Below, piece by piece: positions 10,373-19,062 of a DNA stretch of 64,000 bases. Below the pieces are notes generated by a model. That model was not told where the DNA came from. It saw only the letters and a program-made list of their open reading frames with translations, and did not search any database. The first letter of the stretch is position 1. Each line of letters starts with the position of its first letter. Position numbers and translations under genes: made by a program. Source of the DNA: Streptomyces sp. ISL-96 (GTDB lineage Bacteria; Actinomycetota; Actinomycetes; Streptomycetales; Streptomycetaceae); assembly GCF_018614035.1 (NCBI RefSeq), contig NZ_JAGGPA010000005.1:186001-250000 (forward strand), written 5' to 3'.

Positions 10373-11659
10373 TCAGCGCAGGGCGTGCACGCCGACGTCG
10401 TACGGCGATCCCAGGTTGACGGTGACCGGGTCGAACGCCCCGGTCACCGCGTACCGGGCGGAGATGGCCGCCAGTTCCTCGGCCGGGATCACCTCGTCGA
10501 TGTCGGTGAATCCGCCGGGCGCCCGCTCGTGCGCCAGGTTGATGACGACCTCGGGGCCGAGCCGCCGGTTGGCCCGCTGGAGTTCGGTCATCGCGGGCCG
10601 GCGTTCCGTCTCGTACGCCGCCAGTGCCTCGGCCGGGTCGGCGTGCCGGGCCATGGCGTGGGCGAGGGCGCGGGCGTCGACGATGGACTGCGTCGCGCCG
10701 TTCGACCCGATCGGGTACATGGCGTGGGCGGCGTCGCCGATCAGCGTCGTACGGCCGTGGGTCCAGCGCTCCAGGGGGGCGATGTCCACCATGGGGTATT
10801 CGAACGCGCGGTCGGCGGCTCGTAGTACGTCCGGGACGCTGACGCCGTCGAACTCCCAGCCCTCGTAATGGCGCAGGAATTTGCCGATCGGCACCGGCCG
10901 GTTCCAGTCACCGCGCGAGGCGTCGTCGATGGACTCGGCAGGCATCGCGAGCGCCCAGTTGACGAGCACTTCCCCGGTCTGCGGGTCCGGTTCGGTCATG
11001 GGGTAGACGACGGCCTTCTGCCGGTCGGAGCCCGCGATGAACATGAACGTACCGGCCCGATCGGCGTCCATGCGCGAGGTGCCGCGCCAGACGAGCATGC
11101 CGTTCCACGGCGGCTCGGCGCTGCCCGGGTCGAGTGCGGTGCGGACGGTGGAGCGGATGCCGTCGGCGCCGATCAGTACGTCGGGTTCCAGGGCGGAGTG
11201 CGCGCGGGTCCCGCCGTCGCGGTGCTCCAGCTCCACGTGCGCGCGGCCGTCCGCGAGCGTGGTCAGCCCGGTCACCCGGACGCCGCCGACGATGGCGTCC
11301 GCGCCCAGCCGCTCGCGTACCGCGTCGGCCAGCGCCAGTTGCAGATGACCGCGGTGGATGGACAGCTGGGGCCAGCGGTAACCGGCCTCGAGACCGCGCG
11401 CCTCGCGGGAGATCAGGCCGCCGGAGCAGTGGTAGTAGCGCAGCTCGCGGGTGCGTACGGCCTGCCGGTCGAGTACGCCGAGGAGCCCGAGCGCGTCGAG
11501 TTCGCGCACGGCGTTGGGCATGATGTTCAGCCCGGCGCCGACCGGCTGGATCTCGCGCGCCGCCTCGACCACGGTGATCCGGCCGAAGCCGGCCGCGTGC
11601 AGGCTCAGGGCGGCGGTGAGCCCGGCTATGCCGCCGCCGGCGATCAGGATGTGGGTCAT
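10373..11659 (-). CDS. FAD-dependent aromatic hydroxylase, PhzS-like
   Basis: A 428-residue class A flavoprotein monooxygenase. The dinucleotide-binding motif GGGIAG is at residues 8-13, the DG motif is in LIGADGIRST, and the second FAD motif is in TLIGDAAHAMYPIGSNGATQ. The segments ELRYYHCSGG, SIHRGHLQLAL and FEYPMVDIAPL resemble, from memory, PhzS, the phenazine-1-carboxylate 1-hydroxylase, more than salicylate or UbiH-type enzymes. NAD(P)H-dependent (possibly decarboxylating) hydroxylation of an aromatic or heteroaromatic acid is therefore the most likely reaction. The start ATG at 11659 begins directly with the Rossmann strand (MTHILIAG). It lies 14 nt downstream of the PrnB-like gene, so the two form an operon. 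No phenazine core genes are present, so the substrate must differ. Confidence 0.85.
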   Translation of the reverse strand: MTHILIAGGGIAGLTAALSLHAAGFGRITVVEAAREIQPVGAGLNIMPNAVRELDALGLLGVLDRQAVRTRELRYYHCSGGLISREARGLEAGYRWPQLSIHRGHLQLALADAVRERLGADAIVGGVRVTGLTTLADGRAHVELEHRDGGTRAHSALEPDVLIGADGIRSTVRTALDPGSAEPPWNGMLVWRGTSRMDADRAGTFMFIAGSDRQKAVVYPMTEPDPQTGEVLVNWALAMPAESIDDASRGDWNRPVPIGKFLRHYEGWEFDGVSVPDVLRAADRAFEYPMVDIAPLERWTHGRTTLIGDAAHAMYPIGSNGATQSIVDARALAHAMARHADPAEALAAYETERRPAMTELQRANRRLGPEVVINLAHERAPGGFTDIDEVIPAEELAAISARYAVTGAFDPVTVNLGSPYDVGVHALR

Positions 11660-11673
11660 CGGTGGGCAGCCCT

Positions 11674-12858
11674 TCAGACGTTTGAGGCGACCGGGGCGCG
11701 GTGCCGCTCGGTCGTGCGGCGCACCAGGGTCTCGTTGTCCCGCGTCAGGTCGAGCACGGAGCGCAGCAGCTCGATCGGGGCGCCGCCGGAGCCCACGTCG
11801 TACAGCCGCACCTCTTCGCTGTACGCCTTGCGCGCGATGCCGATGTGACGGGCCCGGAAGGTCTTGAGGATGCGCAGTACGCGGGCGAGGGAGACGGCGG
11901 AGGCGGCCACCTGCGGGGAAACCCGGTCCGCGCTCTCCCAGTCGAGGGCGGCGGCCAGCTTGGAGACGGCGGAGGTGCCGCCGCTGTGGACGGCGTAGAA
12001 GTCGCGCCAGGCCGGCAGGCTGTACTGCACCGATTCGGCGAGGAACCCGTCGTACTGCGGGCTGCTGTGGTCGCACTGCCACAGCGTCAGGTCGACCAGC
12101 CACAGCGGCACCTGGGCGGCGGCCGGGCCGAGGTAGTCGCGGCCCGCGACGCCGATTTCCTCGAAGTACGGGCGCAGGATCTGCGCGAAGAAGACCGGCG
12201 AGACGTTGGCGACGGTGAAGTCGATGGAGTCGACCATGGACTGGACGTGCTGGGCGGTGCGGTCGAGGGCGACTGCGAACCCCGGATCGTGCGGTTCGAG
12301 GCGGGCCAGCGCGGCGCAGGTGTCGAGCGAGGCGGCGAGGCTGGGGAAGACCATGCGGACGGCGTCCTGGAGATTGCCCTCCATCTCCTCACCCGTGTAC
12401 ATGCGCTGGCGTACGCCGGTGGGGTTCCACGTCGTGTAGTGGTGCACGGTGTCGCGCGGCACCATGTCGGTACGCCGCCCCAGCGCCTCCAGCACCGGCA
12501 GGGCTTCGGGGACGACGGCGAGCGGCTCCGTGCCGTGCCGTTTGAGGGAGCCGAGGATCATGCCGAGGTCGCGCATGGCGGCGAGCGACTCGACGACGCT
12601 CCATCGGGCGAGCATGTCCGCGTCCGGCAGCAGGGTGCGCAGGGAGACGGTGAGCGCGGCGACGTCGGCGTCGCGGTTCATCGCGGGCAGTGCGGCGAGC
12701 AGCGGGTCGGCGGCCAGTGGGTCGGCCTGGCGTATCTGGGATATCCGGTAACGCGGTTCGTTGCGTGCGTCGAGACCGGGCGCGACAAAGTCGGCGATGT
12801 TGTTGTTCAGGCGCGTGAGATCCGGGACGCGCGTGAGATGCGTGAGGTGCGTGGTCAT
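11674..12858 (-). CDS. PrnB-like haem enzyme (IDO/TDO-fold family)
   Basis: A 394-residue homologue of PrnB, which rearranges 7-chloro-tryptophan to monodechloroaminopyrrolnitrin in pyrrolnitrin synthesis. From memory, several blocks match closely: AAMRDLGMILGSLKRHGTEP, HYTTWNPTGVRQRMYTG, DYLGPAAAQVPLWLVDLTLW and YDVGSGGAPIELL. His338 in FRARHIGIARKAY lies where PrnB and tryptophan/indoleamine dioxygenases carry the proximal haem ligand. The protein is slightly longer than PrnB (about 360), with an N-terminal extension. The start ATG at 12858 (MTTHLTHLTRV) follows a non-coding stretch. The pathway's halogenases PrnA and PrnC are absent from this window. I infer that the substrate is tryptophan or a substituted indole, but this is not shown by sequence alone. 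Confidence 0.85.
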   Translation of the reverse strand: MTTHLTHLTRVPDLTRLNNNIADFVAPGLDARNEPRYRISQIRQADPLAADPLLAALPAMNRDADVAALTVSLRTLLPDADMLARWSVVESLAAMRDLGMILGSLKRHGTEPLAVVPEALPVLEALGRRTDMVPRDTVHHYTTWNPTGVRQRMYTGEEMEGNLQDAVRMVFPSLAASLDTCAALARLEPHDPGFAVALDRTAQHVQSMVDSIDFTVANVSPVFFAQILRPYFEEIGVAGRDYLGPAAAQVPLWLVDLTLWQCDHSSPQYDGFLAESVQYSLPAWRDFYAVHSGGTSAVSKLAAALDWESADRVSPQVAASAVSLARVLRILKTFRARHIGIARKAYSEEVRLYDVGSGGAPIELLRSVLDLTRDNETLVRRTTERHRAPVASNV

Positions 12859-13123
12859 GGGATGCCCCCCTCGGGCAATGGGATGCGGTGGATGCCATGC
12901 GGTGCGGCCGACGGCGTGGGTCCGCCGCGGTGTGGGCGCGGCGGAAGTGTTCGCAGTGCGGTGGTGCGGTCCGTGGTGGCGGCCCCGGATCGATCGCGGC
13001 GGCGGTTTGTGGCCGTCCCGTCGCGCGGTGCCGGCTCTGTGGCCCGGGCGTCCGTACGCCGGGCGGTTCAGCCCGTGCCGTACGGCACGCCGTGGCGCGC
13101 CGGAGCGCGGCAAGTGCCGCGCG
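12859..13123 (-). promoter_or_regulatory. Intergenic region upstream of the PrnB-like gene
   Basis: About 265 bp between a terminator and the PrnB-like start. It must hold the promoter of the PrnB/PhzS-like pair if the terminator at 13124-13157 works. I see repeated ATGCGG words at 12889-12902 but no clear -10/-35 pair and no convincing reading frame. Confidence 0.4.
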
Positions 13124-13157
13124 CGGGCGGGCGGCGCCTCACAACGCCGCCCGCCCG
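13124..13157 (-). terminator. Terminator of the hpaB-MFS operon
   Basis: A perfect 13-bp stem, CGGGCGGGCGGCG (13124-13136) with its complement at 13145-13157 and an 8-nt loop, four bases past the MFS stop codon. It separates the HpaB/MFS transcript from the PrnB/PhzS-like one. Confidence 0.8.
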
Positions 13158-13161
13158 AGCC

Positions 13162-14586
13162 CTACTTCACGGCGTCCCCCACCCGCTCGTGGCTCGCGGG
13201 GACCTCGGGCGGCGCGGGGAGGCGCAGCCGCGCGCAGAGGAGTGCGGCCACGCCCGCGAAGACGGCGCCGACGAGCAGCGCGGCCCTGAAGCCCGCGGTC
13301 TCGGCGGTGGCGGCGGCGCTGGTGGACGCGTCCGTGACGGTGGTGGCGACGGCGACCAGGACGGCGAGGCCGAGCACCGAGCCGAACTGCTGGCTGGTGT
13401 TGATGAGCCCGGAGGCGAGCCCCGTCTCCTCGGGCGACGCGTCGGCGGTCGCGGCGACGTTGGTGGTGACCATGACCAGCGGCAGGGCGACGCCGAGCAC
13501 GAGGCTCGGGGCCAGGACGGTGGTGAAGAAGGTGCCTTCGGCGGCGAGCGCGAGGGCCAGCCAGGCCGTACCGGCGAAGAGCAGCCCGAAGCCGAGCATC
13601 ATCGTGGCGCGCAGTCCGAGCCTGGCGATGAGGCGCCCGCTCTGGGGCGCGGTGAGAACGACGACGATCGACAGGGGCAGCAGGCCGAGCCCGCCGACGA
13701 GCGGCGAGTAACCGAGCACGCTCTGGAGGTAGAGGCTCACCAGGAAGAACATCGGGAAGAGCGCCATCTGGGCGAGCGCGCTCAGCACATTGGCGAGCCG
13801 CAGGGCGGGCCGCCGCAGCACGGCGGGCGGCACCAGCGGCCGGGCGATCTTTCCTTCGAGTACGGCGAAGGCGGCGAGCAGCACCAGTCCGGCGCCGCCG
13901 GCGGCGAGCGTGCGCCCGCTGGTCCAGCCCGCATCCCCGGCGCCGACGAGGGCGTACGCGATCAGCCCGAGCCCGCCGGTCGCGGTGAGCGCGCCGCCGA
14001 GGTCGAAGCCGCGCTCGGCGGAGCGCGTACCGCCGTCGAGGAGGCGCAGGGCGAGTACGCCGAGCAGCAGCCCGACGAGCACATTGAGCCAGAAGGTGGA
14101 GCGCCAGCCGAGCAGGTCGGTCAGCACCCCGCCGAAGACGGTTCCCAGTACGCCGCCGAGCCCGCCCATCGCGGCGAACGCGCCGAGCGCCTTGTGCCGC
14201 CCGGGCCCGTCCGGGAACAGGATCAGCAGCAGCGCGAACGCGGCGGCCGCGGCCAGCGCCGCGCCCACGCCCTGGACGGCGCGGGCGGCGACGAGCGCGC
14301 CGGAGCTCTGCGCGAGCCCGCCGACGGCGGAAGCGGCGGCGAGCACACCGAGCCCGGCGACGAACAGCCGCCGGTGGCCGAGCAGATCGGCGGTACGCCC
14401 ACCGAGCAGCAACAACCCGCCGAAGGTGATGAGATAGGCGTTGGCCACCCACGACAGTCCCGCCGAGCCCGAGCCCAGATCCTCACCGATGGAGGGCAGC
14501 GCGACGTTGATGATCGCGGTGTCCATGATGAGCAGCAGCTGGGTGGAGGCGAGCAGGGCGAGCGCGGCTTTCGGAGAGCGGTTCAC
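13162..14586 (-). CDS. MFS drug/metabolite exporter, DHA2 (14-helix) type
   Basis: A 474-residue membrane protein with about 14 hydrophobic helices spread over its length. The DHA2 features are visible: LLIMDTAIINVALPSIGEDL in helix 1, the loop segment GGRTADLLGHRRLFVAGL, and the antiporter-type motif GGVLGTVFGGVLTDLLGWR. The GTG start at 14586 overlaps the TGA of the HpaB-like gene (GTGA, 14583-14586), so the exporter is translationally coupled to that hydroxylase. This coupling suggests that it exports the product of the cluster or confers self-resistance. The family also includes general antiseptic/antibiotic pumps. Confidence 0.9.
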   Translation of the reverse strand: MNRSPKAALALLASTQLLLIMDTAIINVALPSIGEDLGSGSAGLSWVANAYLITFGGLLLLGGRTADLLGHRRLFVAGLGVLAAASAVGGLAQSSGALVAARAVQGVGAALAAAAAFALLLILFPDGPGRHKALGAFAAMGGLGGVLGTVFGGVLTDLLGWRSTFWLNVLVGLLLGVLALRLLDGGTRSAERGFDLGGALTATGGLGLIAYALVGAGDAGWTSGRTLAAGGAGLVLLAAFAVLEGKIARPLVPPAVLRRPALRLANVLSALAQMALFPMFFLVSLYLQSVLGYSPLVGGLGLLPLSIVVVLTAPQSGRLIARLGLRATMMLGFGLLFAGTAWLALALAAEGTFFTTVLAPSLVLGVALPLVMVTTNVAATADASPEETGLASGLINTSQQFGSVLGLAVLVAVATTVTDASTSAAATAETAGFRAALLVGAVFAGVAALLCARLRLPAPPEVPASHERVGDAVK

Positions 14587-16061
14587 AGCGCCGAGCGCTC
14601 CTCGCCGCCCGTCCCGCCCGCCCCCAGCGTGTAGCCGTCGAGACAGGCCTGCGCGAGCGACTCGCACGCTCCGGTGTCGCCCTCCCATGCCTGCTGCATC
14701 AGGTAGATGTGCGGGGCGCCGTGATAGAAGCGCTCGTACTGCTCGTGCCGTCCGGCGAACTCCGAACCGAGCGCGTCCCAGGCCAGCTTCAGCAGCTTGA
14801 TCCGGTCCTCGGCGGGGTGTCCGGGCGAGCGGATGTACTTCCTCACGAGCGGCCCGAGCTCCGGGTGCAGCAGGTCCTCGGCGGAGGCGGGCAGCTGGAT
14901 GACGCCGCCGCCCGCGAGCATCTTGATCTCCTGCACGGCCTGCGGGTAGAGCTCGCCGGCCATGATGCGCTGCGCGAAGGAGATCTCCTTGCCGGGCTTG
15001 ACGCCCTGCCCGTCCTCGACGTTCTCGTACGACGCCTCCGCGGCCAGCACAAAGGCCTTGGCCTGCGCGACCTTGCCCATCAGCCGGCCGATGGCCTGGG
15101 TGACGGGCGGCAGTTTGTAGGTGTTGTTGGCCTTGGTCATGAGGATGGCGAGCCCGGTGAGGAATTCCAGCTTCGTCCAGAACCGGGTCGCCGCCTGGTG
15201 CACGAAGTTGACGTACGCCGGGGTCTGCCACCACATCTTGAAGCTGGCGTCGACGTTGCGGTAGGCGAGGACGTTCTCCCACGGCACGAAGACGTCTTCG
15301 CAGACGAGCAGGGCGTCATTCTCATCGAACCGGGAGGAGAGCGGGTTGTCGAAGACGCTGCGCGCCTGCGCCTCGTACGACGTACGCGAGAGGAACTTGA
15401 GCCCCGGGGTGTCGATCGGCACGGAGAAGCAGACGGCGTGCTCGATGTCCTGCGGGGCGAGCGGCTCGATCGTCCCGACGATGACCTCGTTGCCGAAGAC
15501 AGCGCCGGTGCCGATCATCTTGGCGCCGCGTACGACGATCCCGCCGTCCCGCTCCGCGACGACGCGGACCACTAGGTCGTCCTCCTCCTGCTCGGAGGCG
15601 GACTTGGTGCGGTCGATCTGCGGATTGGTGATGGTGAACGTCGGATAGAGGTCGCCGTCGGCGAGCCGCCGGTGATAGGCGAGCGCGTTCGCCGCTCCGT
15701 CGAACGACTCCGTGGTGAAGACCTGCGGGAGCGCGGCGAATCCGGCGGCGCCGCCGGCCATGTAGTCGGGCGTACGGCCGAGGAAGCCGAAGCTGGCTTC
15801 CGCCCACACCTTGTACGCCTGGCGCCGGGCGACCAGGTCCTCGTACGATCGCGGGATGGCGTACGCCCGGTGCACACCGTCCGAGGTGAGCACGGACGAG
15901 TGCTCCGAGTCGTGGGCGAGGTCGAAGAGACTGGCGATGGATCCCGCGGTGTTGCGGAAAGCCGGGTGCCGGGTGACGTCCTTGACGCGCTCGCCGTCCA
16001 GCCACACCTCTCGGCCGTCTCGCAGCGATTCCAGATAATCCTGACCGGACCTCGTCACCAT
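14583..16061 (-). CDS. HpaB-family FADH2-dependent aromatic monooxygenase
   Basis: A 492-residue protein of the 4-hydroxyphenylacetate 3-hydroxylase large-component family (HpaB, PvcC, SgcC, chlorophenol hydroxylases). Family segments include RTPDYMAGG, FTITNPQIDRTKS, GGIVVRGAKMIGTGAVFGNEV, CFSVPIDTPGLKFL and GGGVIQLPASAEDL. The enzyme needs reduced FAD from a separate reductase (HpaC type), and none is encoded nearby. GAGGAG lies only 2 nt before the ATG at 16061 but 5 nt before the next codon, a GTG at 16058, so translation may start at the GTG. It is the first gene of an operon with the MFS exporter. Substrate is unknown: a phenol, tyrosine derivative or hydroxy-indole are all compatible. 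Confidence 0.9.
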   Translation of the reverse strand: MVTRSGQDYLESLRDGREVWLDGERVKDVTRHPAFRNTAGSIASLFDLAHDSEHSSVLTSDGVHRAYAIPRSYEDLVARRQAYKVWAEASFGFLGRTPDYMAGGAAGFAALPQVFTTESFDGAANALAYHRRLADGDLYPTFTITNPQIDRTKSASEQEEDDLVVRVVAERDGGIVVRGAKMIGTGAVFGNEVIVGTIEPLAPQDIEHAVCFSVPIDTPGLKFLSRTSYEAQARSVFDNPLSSRFDENDALLVCEDVFVPWENVLAYRNVDASFKMWWQTPAYVNFVHQAATRFWTKLEFLTGLAILMTKANNTYKLPPVTQAIGRLMGKVAQAKAFVLAAEASYENVEDGQGVKPGKEISFAQRIMAGELYPQAVQEIKMLAGGGVIQLPASAEDLLHPELGPLVRKYIRSPGHPAEDRIKLLKLAWDALGSEFAGRHEQYERFYHGAPHIYLMQQAWEGDTGACESLAQACLDGYTLGAGGTGGEERSAL

Positions 16062-16343
16062 TTCTCCTCATGCGGAACGGCACTGCCGCTGCCGAGCCTG
16101 TCTCGCCGCGCCCGCCCGGGCAATGAACACCCGTCCACCGGTCCTTATGAACCGGCCAGTCGGCGAGCGCGCGGCGGGCCCTGCGGGGCTGTTCCGTCAT
16201 CGGCCGGCACAGCGGGCCGGACGTTTTGGCGGACTATGGTGAGAGAAAAACCGAAGTCGCAAGGCGGGCAGGCGGGTTCGTGAGCAGACTGGCGCAGTTA
16301 CGGCAGGCGGCCGGGTACACGAGACCGTCCGAAGGGGCACCAC
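16062..16343. other. Divergent intergenic region with a possible HTH remnant
   Basis: This 282-bp stretch separates the divergent HpaB-like and acetyltransferase genes. A short frame from a GTG at 16280 to 16372 reads VSRLAQLRQAAGYTRPSEG, which looks like the first helix of an XRE-type DNA-binding domain cut off after the TxxE position. I see no other coding signal. Confidence 0.3.
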
Positions 16344-16898
16344 ATGACGCAGCAGGGAACCGTCACCGTTGAGCGCATGGACGGGCCGGCCGCCGAGCGT
16401 GCCGAGGACGCGTTCAGGCTGGTCTACGCCGAAGCGTTCGCACAACCGCCGTACAACGAGACCGAGGACGACGTCACGGCCACGTTCCGGCGCTTCCACT
16501 CCCAGACACGCAGAGCCACCTTTCGCGCCGCCCTGGCCCGTACCGGGGATGGTGAGCCGGTCGGTATGGCATACGGCCACTCGCTCGGGTCCGACGCGGA
16601 ATGGTGGGACCGACTGACCGAGCCCGTACCCGCCGACATGCGCCGCGAGGACGGGCACCGGACATTGGGGCTCATGGAACTTGCCGTACGCGCACCGTGG
16701 CGAGGGCAGGGCGTTGCGCGGCGCCTTCACGAGGCGCTGATCGACGGTGTCGAGGCGGAGCGGGTGCTGCTCAACGTTCACCCGGACAGCAAGGCGGCGT
16801 CAGCCGCGTATCGGACGTGGGGCTACCGCAAGATCGGCGAGGCACGGCCGTGGGAGGGCGCGGACCTCCATAACGTGATGCTGCTCGACCTGCGCTGA
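16344..16898 (+). CDS. GNAT-family N-acetyltransferase
   Basis: A 184-residue single-domain GNAT protein. The acetyl-CoA-binding motif A is LMELAVRAPWRGQGVARRLHEAL (RGQGVA pyrophosphate loop), preceded by the beta-strand GEPVGMAYGHSLG and followed by VLLNVHPDSKAASAAYRTWGYRKIGEAR. The ATG at 16344 has GAAGGGG 6 nt upstream. The acceptor substrate cannot be told from sequence. It is divergent from the HpaB-like operon and could in principle be linked to it, but nothing shows this. Confidence 0.85.
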   Translation: MTQQGTVTVERMDGPAAERAEDAFRLVYAEAFAQPPYNETEDDVTATFRRFHSQTRRATFRAALARTGDGEPVGMAYGHSLGSDAEWWDRLTEPVPADMRREDGHRTLGLMELAVRAPWRGQGVARRLHEALIDGVEAERVLLNVHPDSKAASAAYRTWGYRKIGEARPWEGADLHNVMLLDLR

Positions 16899-17130
16899 GC
16901 GCATGGCAGACGCCTCGCGCGTTAAGGCATCCGTTGGCGCAACCAGGACTACCAGAAACGCTCGGCTGCCGAGCTGAGCGCTGCATACCGGGCCCCGAAC
17001 CACCGGTGTTGTTGGCGTAGGCGCCCACCGTGCCCCGTTCCTCCGTACCGTCGCGGCGCTGCACTGTTGCATCGAACGCCTGAATCGGACGCCCTGCGTC
17101 ACGAGACACTGCCGTGCGTCCAAGACCGCT

Positions 17131-17655
17131 TCAGAGCACCGTGCGCAGGTCCACAATGGGCGTGCCCTCCTCGGTCTCTGGGGCGAGATGGTCGCGGGCG
17201 CGTCCTTCGGAGAACAGGTCGCGCAGATACATGCCGGGGAAGTCCAGCGGGTCCCTCCGGCCGGCCAGCGCGATGCGCACCCGATACGGCGTGTCGCCAT
17301 CGCGAACCAGCACATCGCACCAGTGAGGGTGCGATGACTCCACACCGACGAGCGTGACGTGTTCCTCCGCCATCGGCCCAATCCAGGCGGCCAGGTCTTC
17401 TAGCAGCCACGCCATGTTCATCCACGCCGGTGCGTCGGTGGCGGGCTGCCAATCGTATTCGCGCCGTCCTGCGCGCCCCGGCACGGGGGGCGGCTCGCCG
17501 TCTGCGTAGAGCGGCGGATCTGGTGTGGTCCCGGTGTCGGTGAAAGCGATATGCCGAGACCTGATCGTCACTGCGGACAGGCGGTAGCCATCTGCGCCGA
17601 GCTCGAAGGCGGCCTCGGACGCGCGGGTGAGGAATGCGCTGTCGGGACTGGTCAC
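17131..17655 (-). CDS. Conserved-looking protein of unknown function
   Basis: A 174-residue soluble acidic protein that I do not recognise. The GTG at 17655 (VTSPDSAFLTRASEAAFEL) has GAAAGGAG at 5-nt spacing, which decides the start over longer in-frame options. It contains Trp-rich segments (YDWQPATDAPAWMNMAWLLEDLAAWIG) and a possible ligand-binding-like stretch SSHPHWCDVLVRDGDTPYRV. No signal peptide or membrane segment is visible. It stands alone on the minus strand. The 232 bp between it and the acetyltransferase stop hold nothing I can identify. Confidence 0.6.
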   Translation of the reverse strand: MTSPDSAFLTRASEAAFELGADGYRLSAVTIRSRHIAFTDTGTTPDPPLYADGEPPPVPGRAGRREYDWQPATDAPAWMNMAWLLEDLAAWIGPMAEEHVTLVGVESSHPHWCDVLVRDGDTPYRVRIALAGRRDPLDFPGMYLRDLFSEGRARDHLAPETEEGTPIVDLRTVL

Positions 17656-17961
17656 GAGTCTCCTTTCAAGAGCGAGAGCGAGCGCCACCCACGAAACCTG
17701 AATGGCCTCGGGGCGGCGCTGTGAACTCAGCAGCAGAGATGCGTCGCAGCAAACGGCGCTCAGACGCATTTAACTGACTGCTCGGCGGCTAGGGAAACGG
17801 CCTGCCTGCCGAATGCTGAGGTTCCTACCTCGCGGAGGCCTTCTCGTTTACGCCGGCCTTCACGTCTGCGGACTGGGCGGTTCGGGCAAGGGGTTATACG
17901 CACCCACGTACTTGTTGTTGCCCTCGGCCGCTAGGGGTCGGGGAAGTGTCGCGGTGAGCGC
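17656..17961. other. Intergenic stretch without identified features
   Basis: About 300 bp between the AraC terminator and the start of the unknown gene at 17655. Its AT content is somewhat higher than the surroundings. It should hold the promoter of the 17131-17655 gene; I see no gene in it. Confidence 0.4.
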
Positions 17962-17989
17962 CGTAGGGCGCGCAGCGGCACGCCCTACG
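17962..17989 (-). terminator. Terminator overlapping the AraC-regulator stop codon
   Basis: Inverted repeat CGTAGGGCG (17962-17970) and CGCCCTACG (17981-17989), a 9-bp stem with a 10-nt loop that includes the TAG stop of the regulator gene. Confidence 0.55.
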
Positions 17990-18944
17990 CCAGGCCCGCA
18001 GCGATCCGGTATTCCCCAGGCGTCGTCCCGAACCATTTACGGAATGCGAGGTGGAAGCCCACAGCGCTCTGGTAACCGACCCGCTGCGGCACCGCCGACT
18101 GCGCCACCGTCGTCTCCCCCAGCAACCGCGCCGCCTCCTGCATCCGCCGCCCCGTCAGATGCCGTGCCGGCGCGTCCCCGACGAGACTGCGGAAGGCGGC
18201 GGTGAAGGCCGACCTCGACATGCCGACCTCCTTGGCCAGGGACTCGATCGTCCACGGCTCCGCGAACCGGGTCGCGATGATCACCATGGCCCTGCTGATG
18301 CCGGGGTGGCGAAGTACCGGCAGCGCGGCCGGATTGTCCGCCAGATCCCGCAGGAGCGGCCGCAGCGCCAGCACCAGCGCCATTTCGAACGCGCGTAGCG
18401 TAATGAGCCGGTCGCCCGGCCCGACGGGCCGGTCCGGGGCCGCCAGCAGGCGCAACGTGTCCCGGAGCAGCGGCTCGGCGGCGACCTGCGGGCCGTCGAG
18501 GACCAGGGCCCACGGCAGCGCCTTGTACAGGCCGGTGGCGGCGCTCGCGTCGTAGTGCAACCCGGCGCACAGCAGCCGGCTCGCGGGCCCGCTGCCCTCG
18601 ATCCTGATCTCGCCGGACGTACCGGGCTGCCGCTCGGGAAGCACGGCCCGCAGCGGCACACCCTGCCGGTCCGGCCGGTCGGAGAGCCGGTGCGCGGTCC
18701 CGGTCGGGAAGACGGCGAGGTCGCCGGCGTCCAGTTCGAGAGGGGTCTGGCCCTCACCGCTGATCCAGCAGCCGCCCTCGACGATGTAGTGGAGTACGGC
18801 GCAACTCTGCTCGGCGTCGCCCTCGATCGCCCACGGGGCGTTCACATGCCATCGGCTGTCGAAAACGCCGGTGAGACGCAAGGGCTTCAGCAGCTCGCTG
18901 AGCAGGTCTTCACCATCGTGGCCTGCACGTTCCATGCCGTCCAT
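17985..18944 (-). CDS. AraC-family transcriptional regulator with AraC_binding_2/cupin-6 type domain
   Basis: A 319-residue regulator. The N-terminal half has the cupin-like sensor pattern (VLHYIVEGGCWISGEG, LELDAGDLAVFPTGTAHRLSD), and the C-terminal 100 residues form the AraC DNA-binding domain (WTIESLAKEVGMSRSAFTAAFRSLVGDAPARHLTGRRMQEAARLL and VGYQSAVGFHLAFRKWFGTTPGEYR). I chose the ATG at 18944 because GAGGG lies 8 nt upstream; a TTG at 18959 is the alternative. The gene is divergent from the NmrA-type gene across 118 bp, the usual arrangement for a regulator and its target. Confidence 0.9.
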   Translation of the reverse strand: MDGMERAGHDGEDLLSELLKPLRLTGVFDSRWHVNAPWAIEGDAEQSCAVLHYIVEGGCWISGEGQTPLELDAGDLAVFPTGTAHRLSDRPDRQGVPLRAVLPERQPGTSGEIRIEGSGPASRLLCAGLHYDASAATGLYKALPWALVLDGPQVAAEPLLRDTLRLLAAPDRPVGPGDRLITLRAFEMALVLALRPLLRDLADNPAALPVLRHPGISRAMVIIATRFAEPWTIESLAKEVGMSRSAFTAAFRSLVGDAPARHLTGRRMQEAARLLGETTVAQSAVPQRVGYQSAVGFHLAFRKWFGTTPGEYRIAAGLA

Positions 18945-19062
18945 TGGACGATCCCTCAACCCTCGCCCCGGTTTGTTAATTGATCGGCCGAAGCCCCCAC
19001 CGTCAGCCTGGAAAGGCCGTTCACGGCAACAGCCTCACCCTATCGAAGGGCTCTACACACTC

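Noticed and set aside
11701..14634. Nearly 3-kb plus-strand frame opposite the PrnB-like and MFS genes
   Set aside because: Spans two genes and a terminator, product is Gly/Glu/Arg-rich without domains; antisense shadow.
16899..17130. Possible gene fragment between the acetyltransferase and the unknown gene
   Set aside because: Short frames on both strands lack start signals and recognisable sequence.
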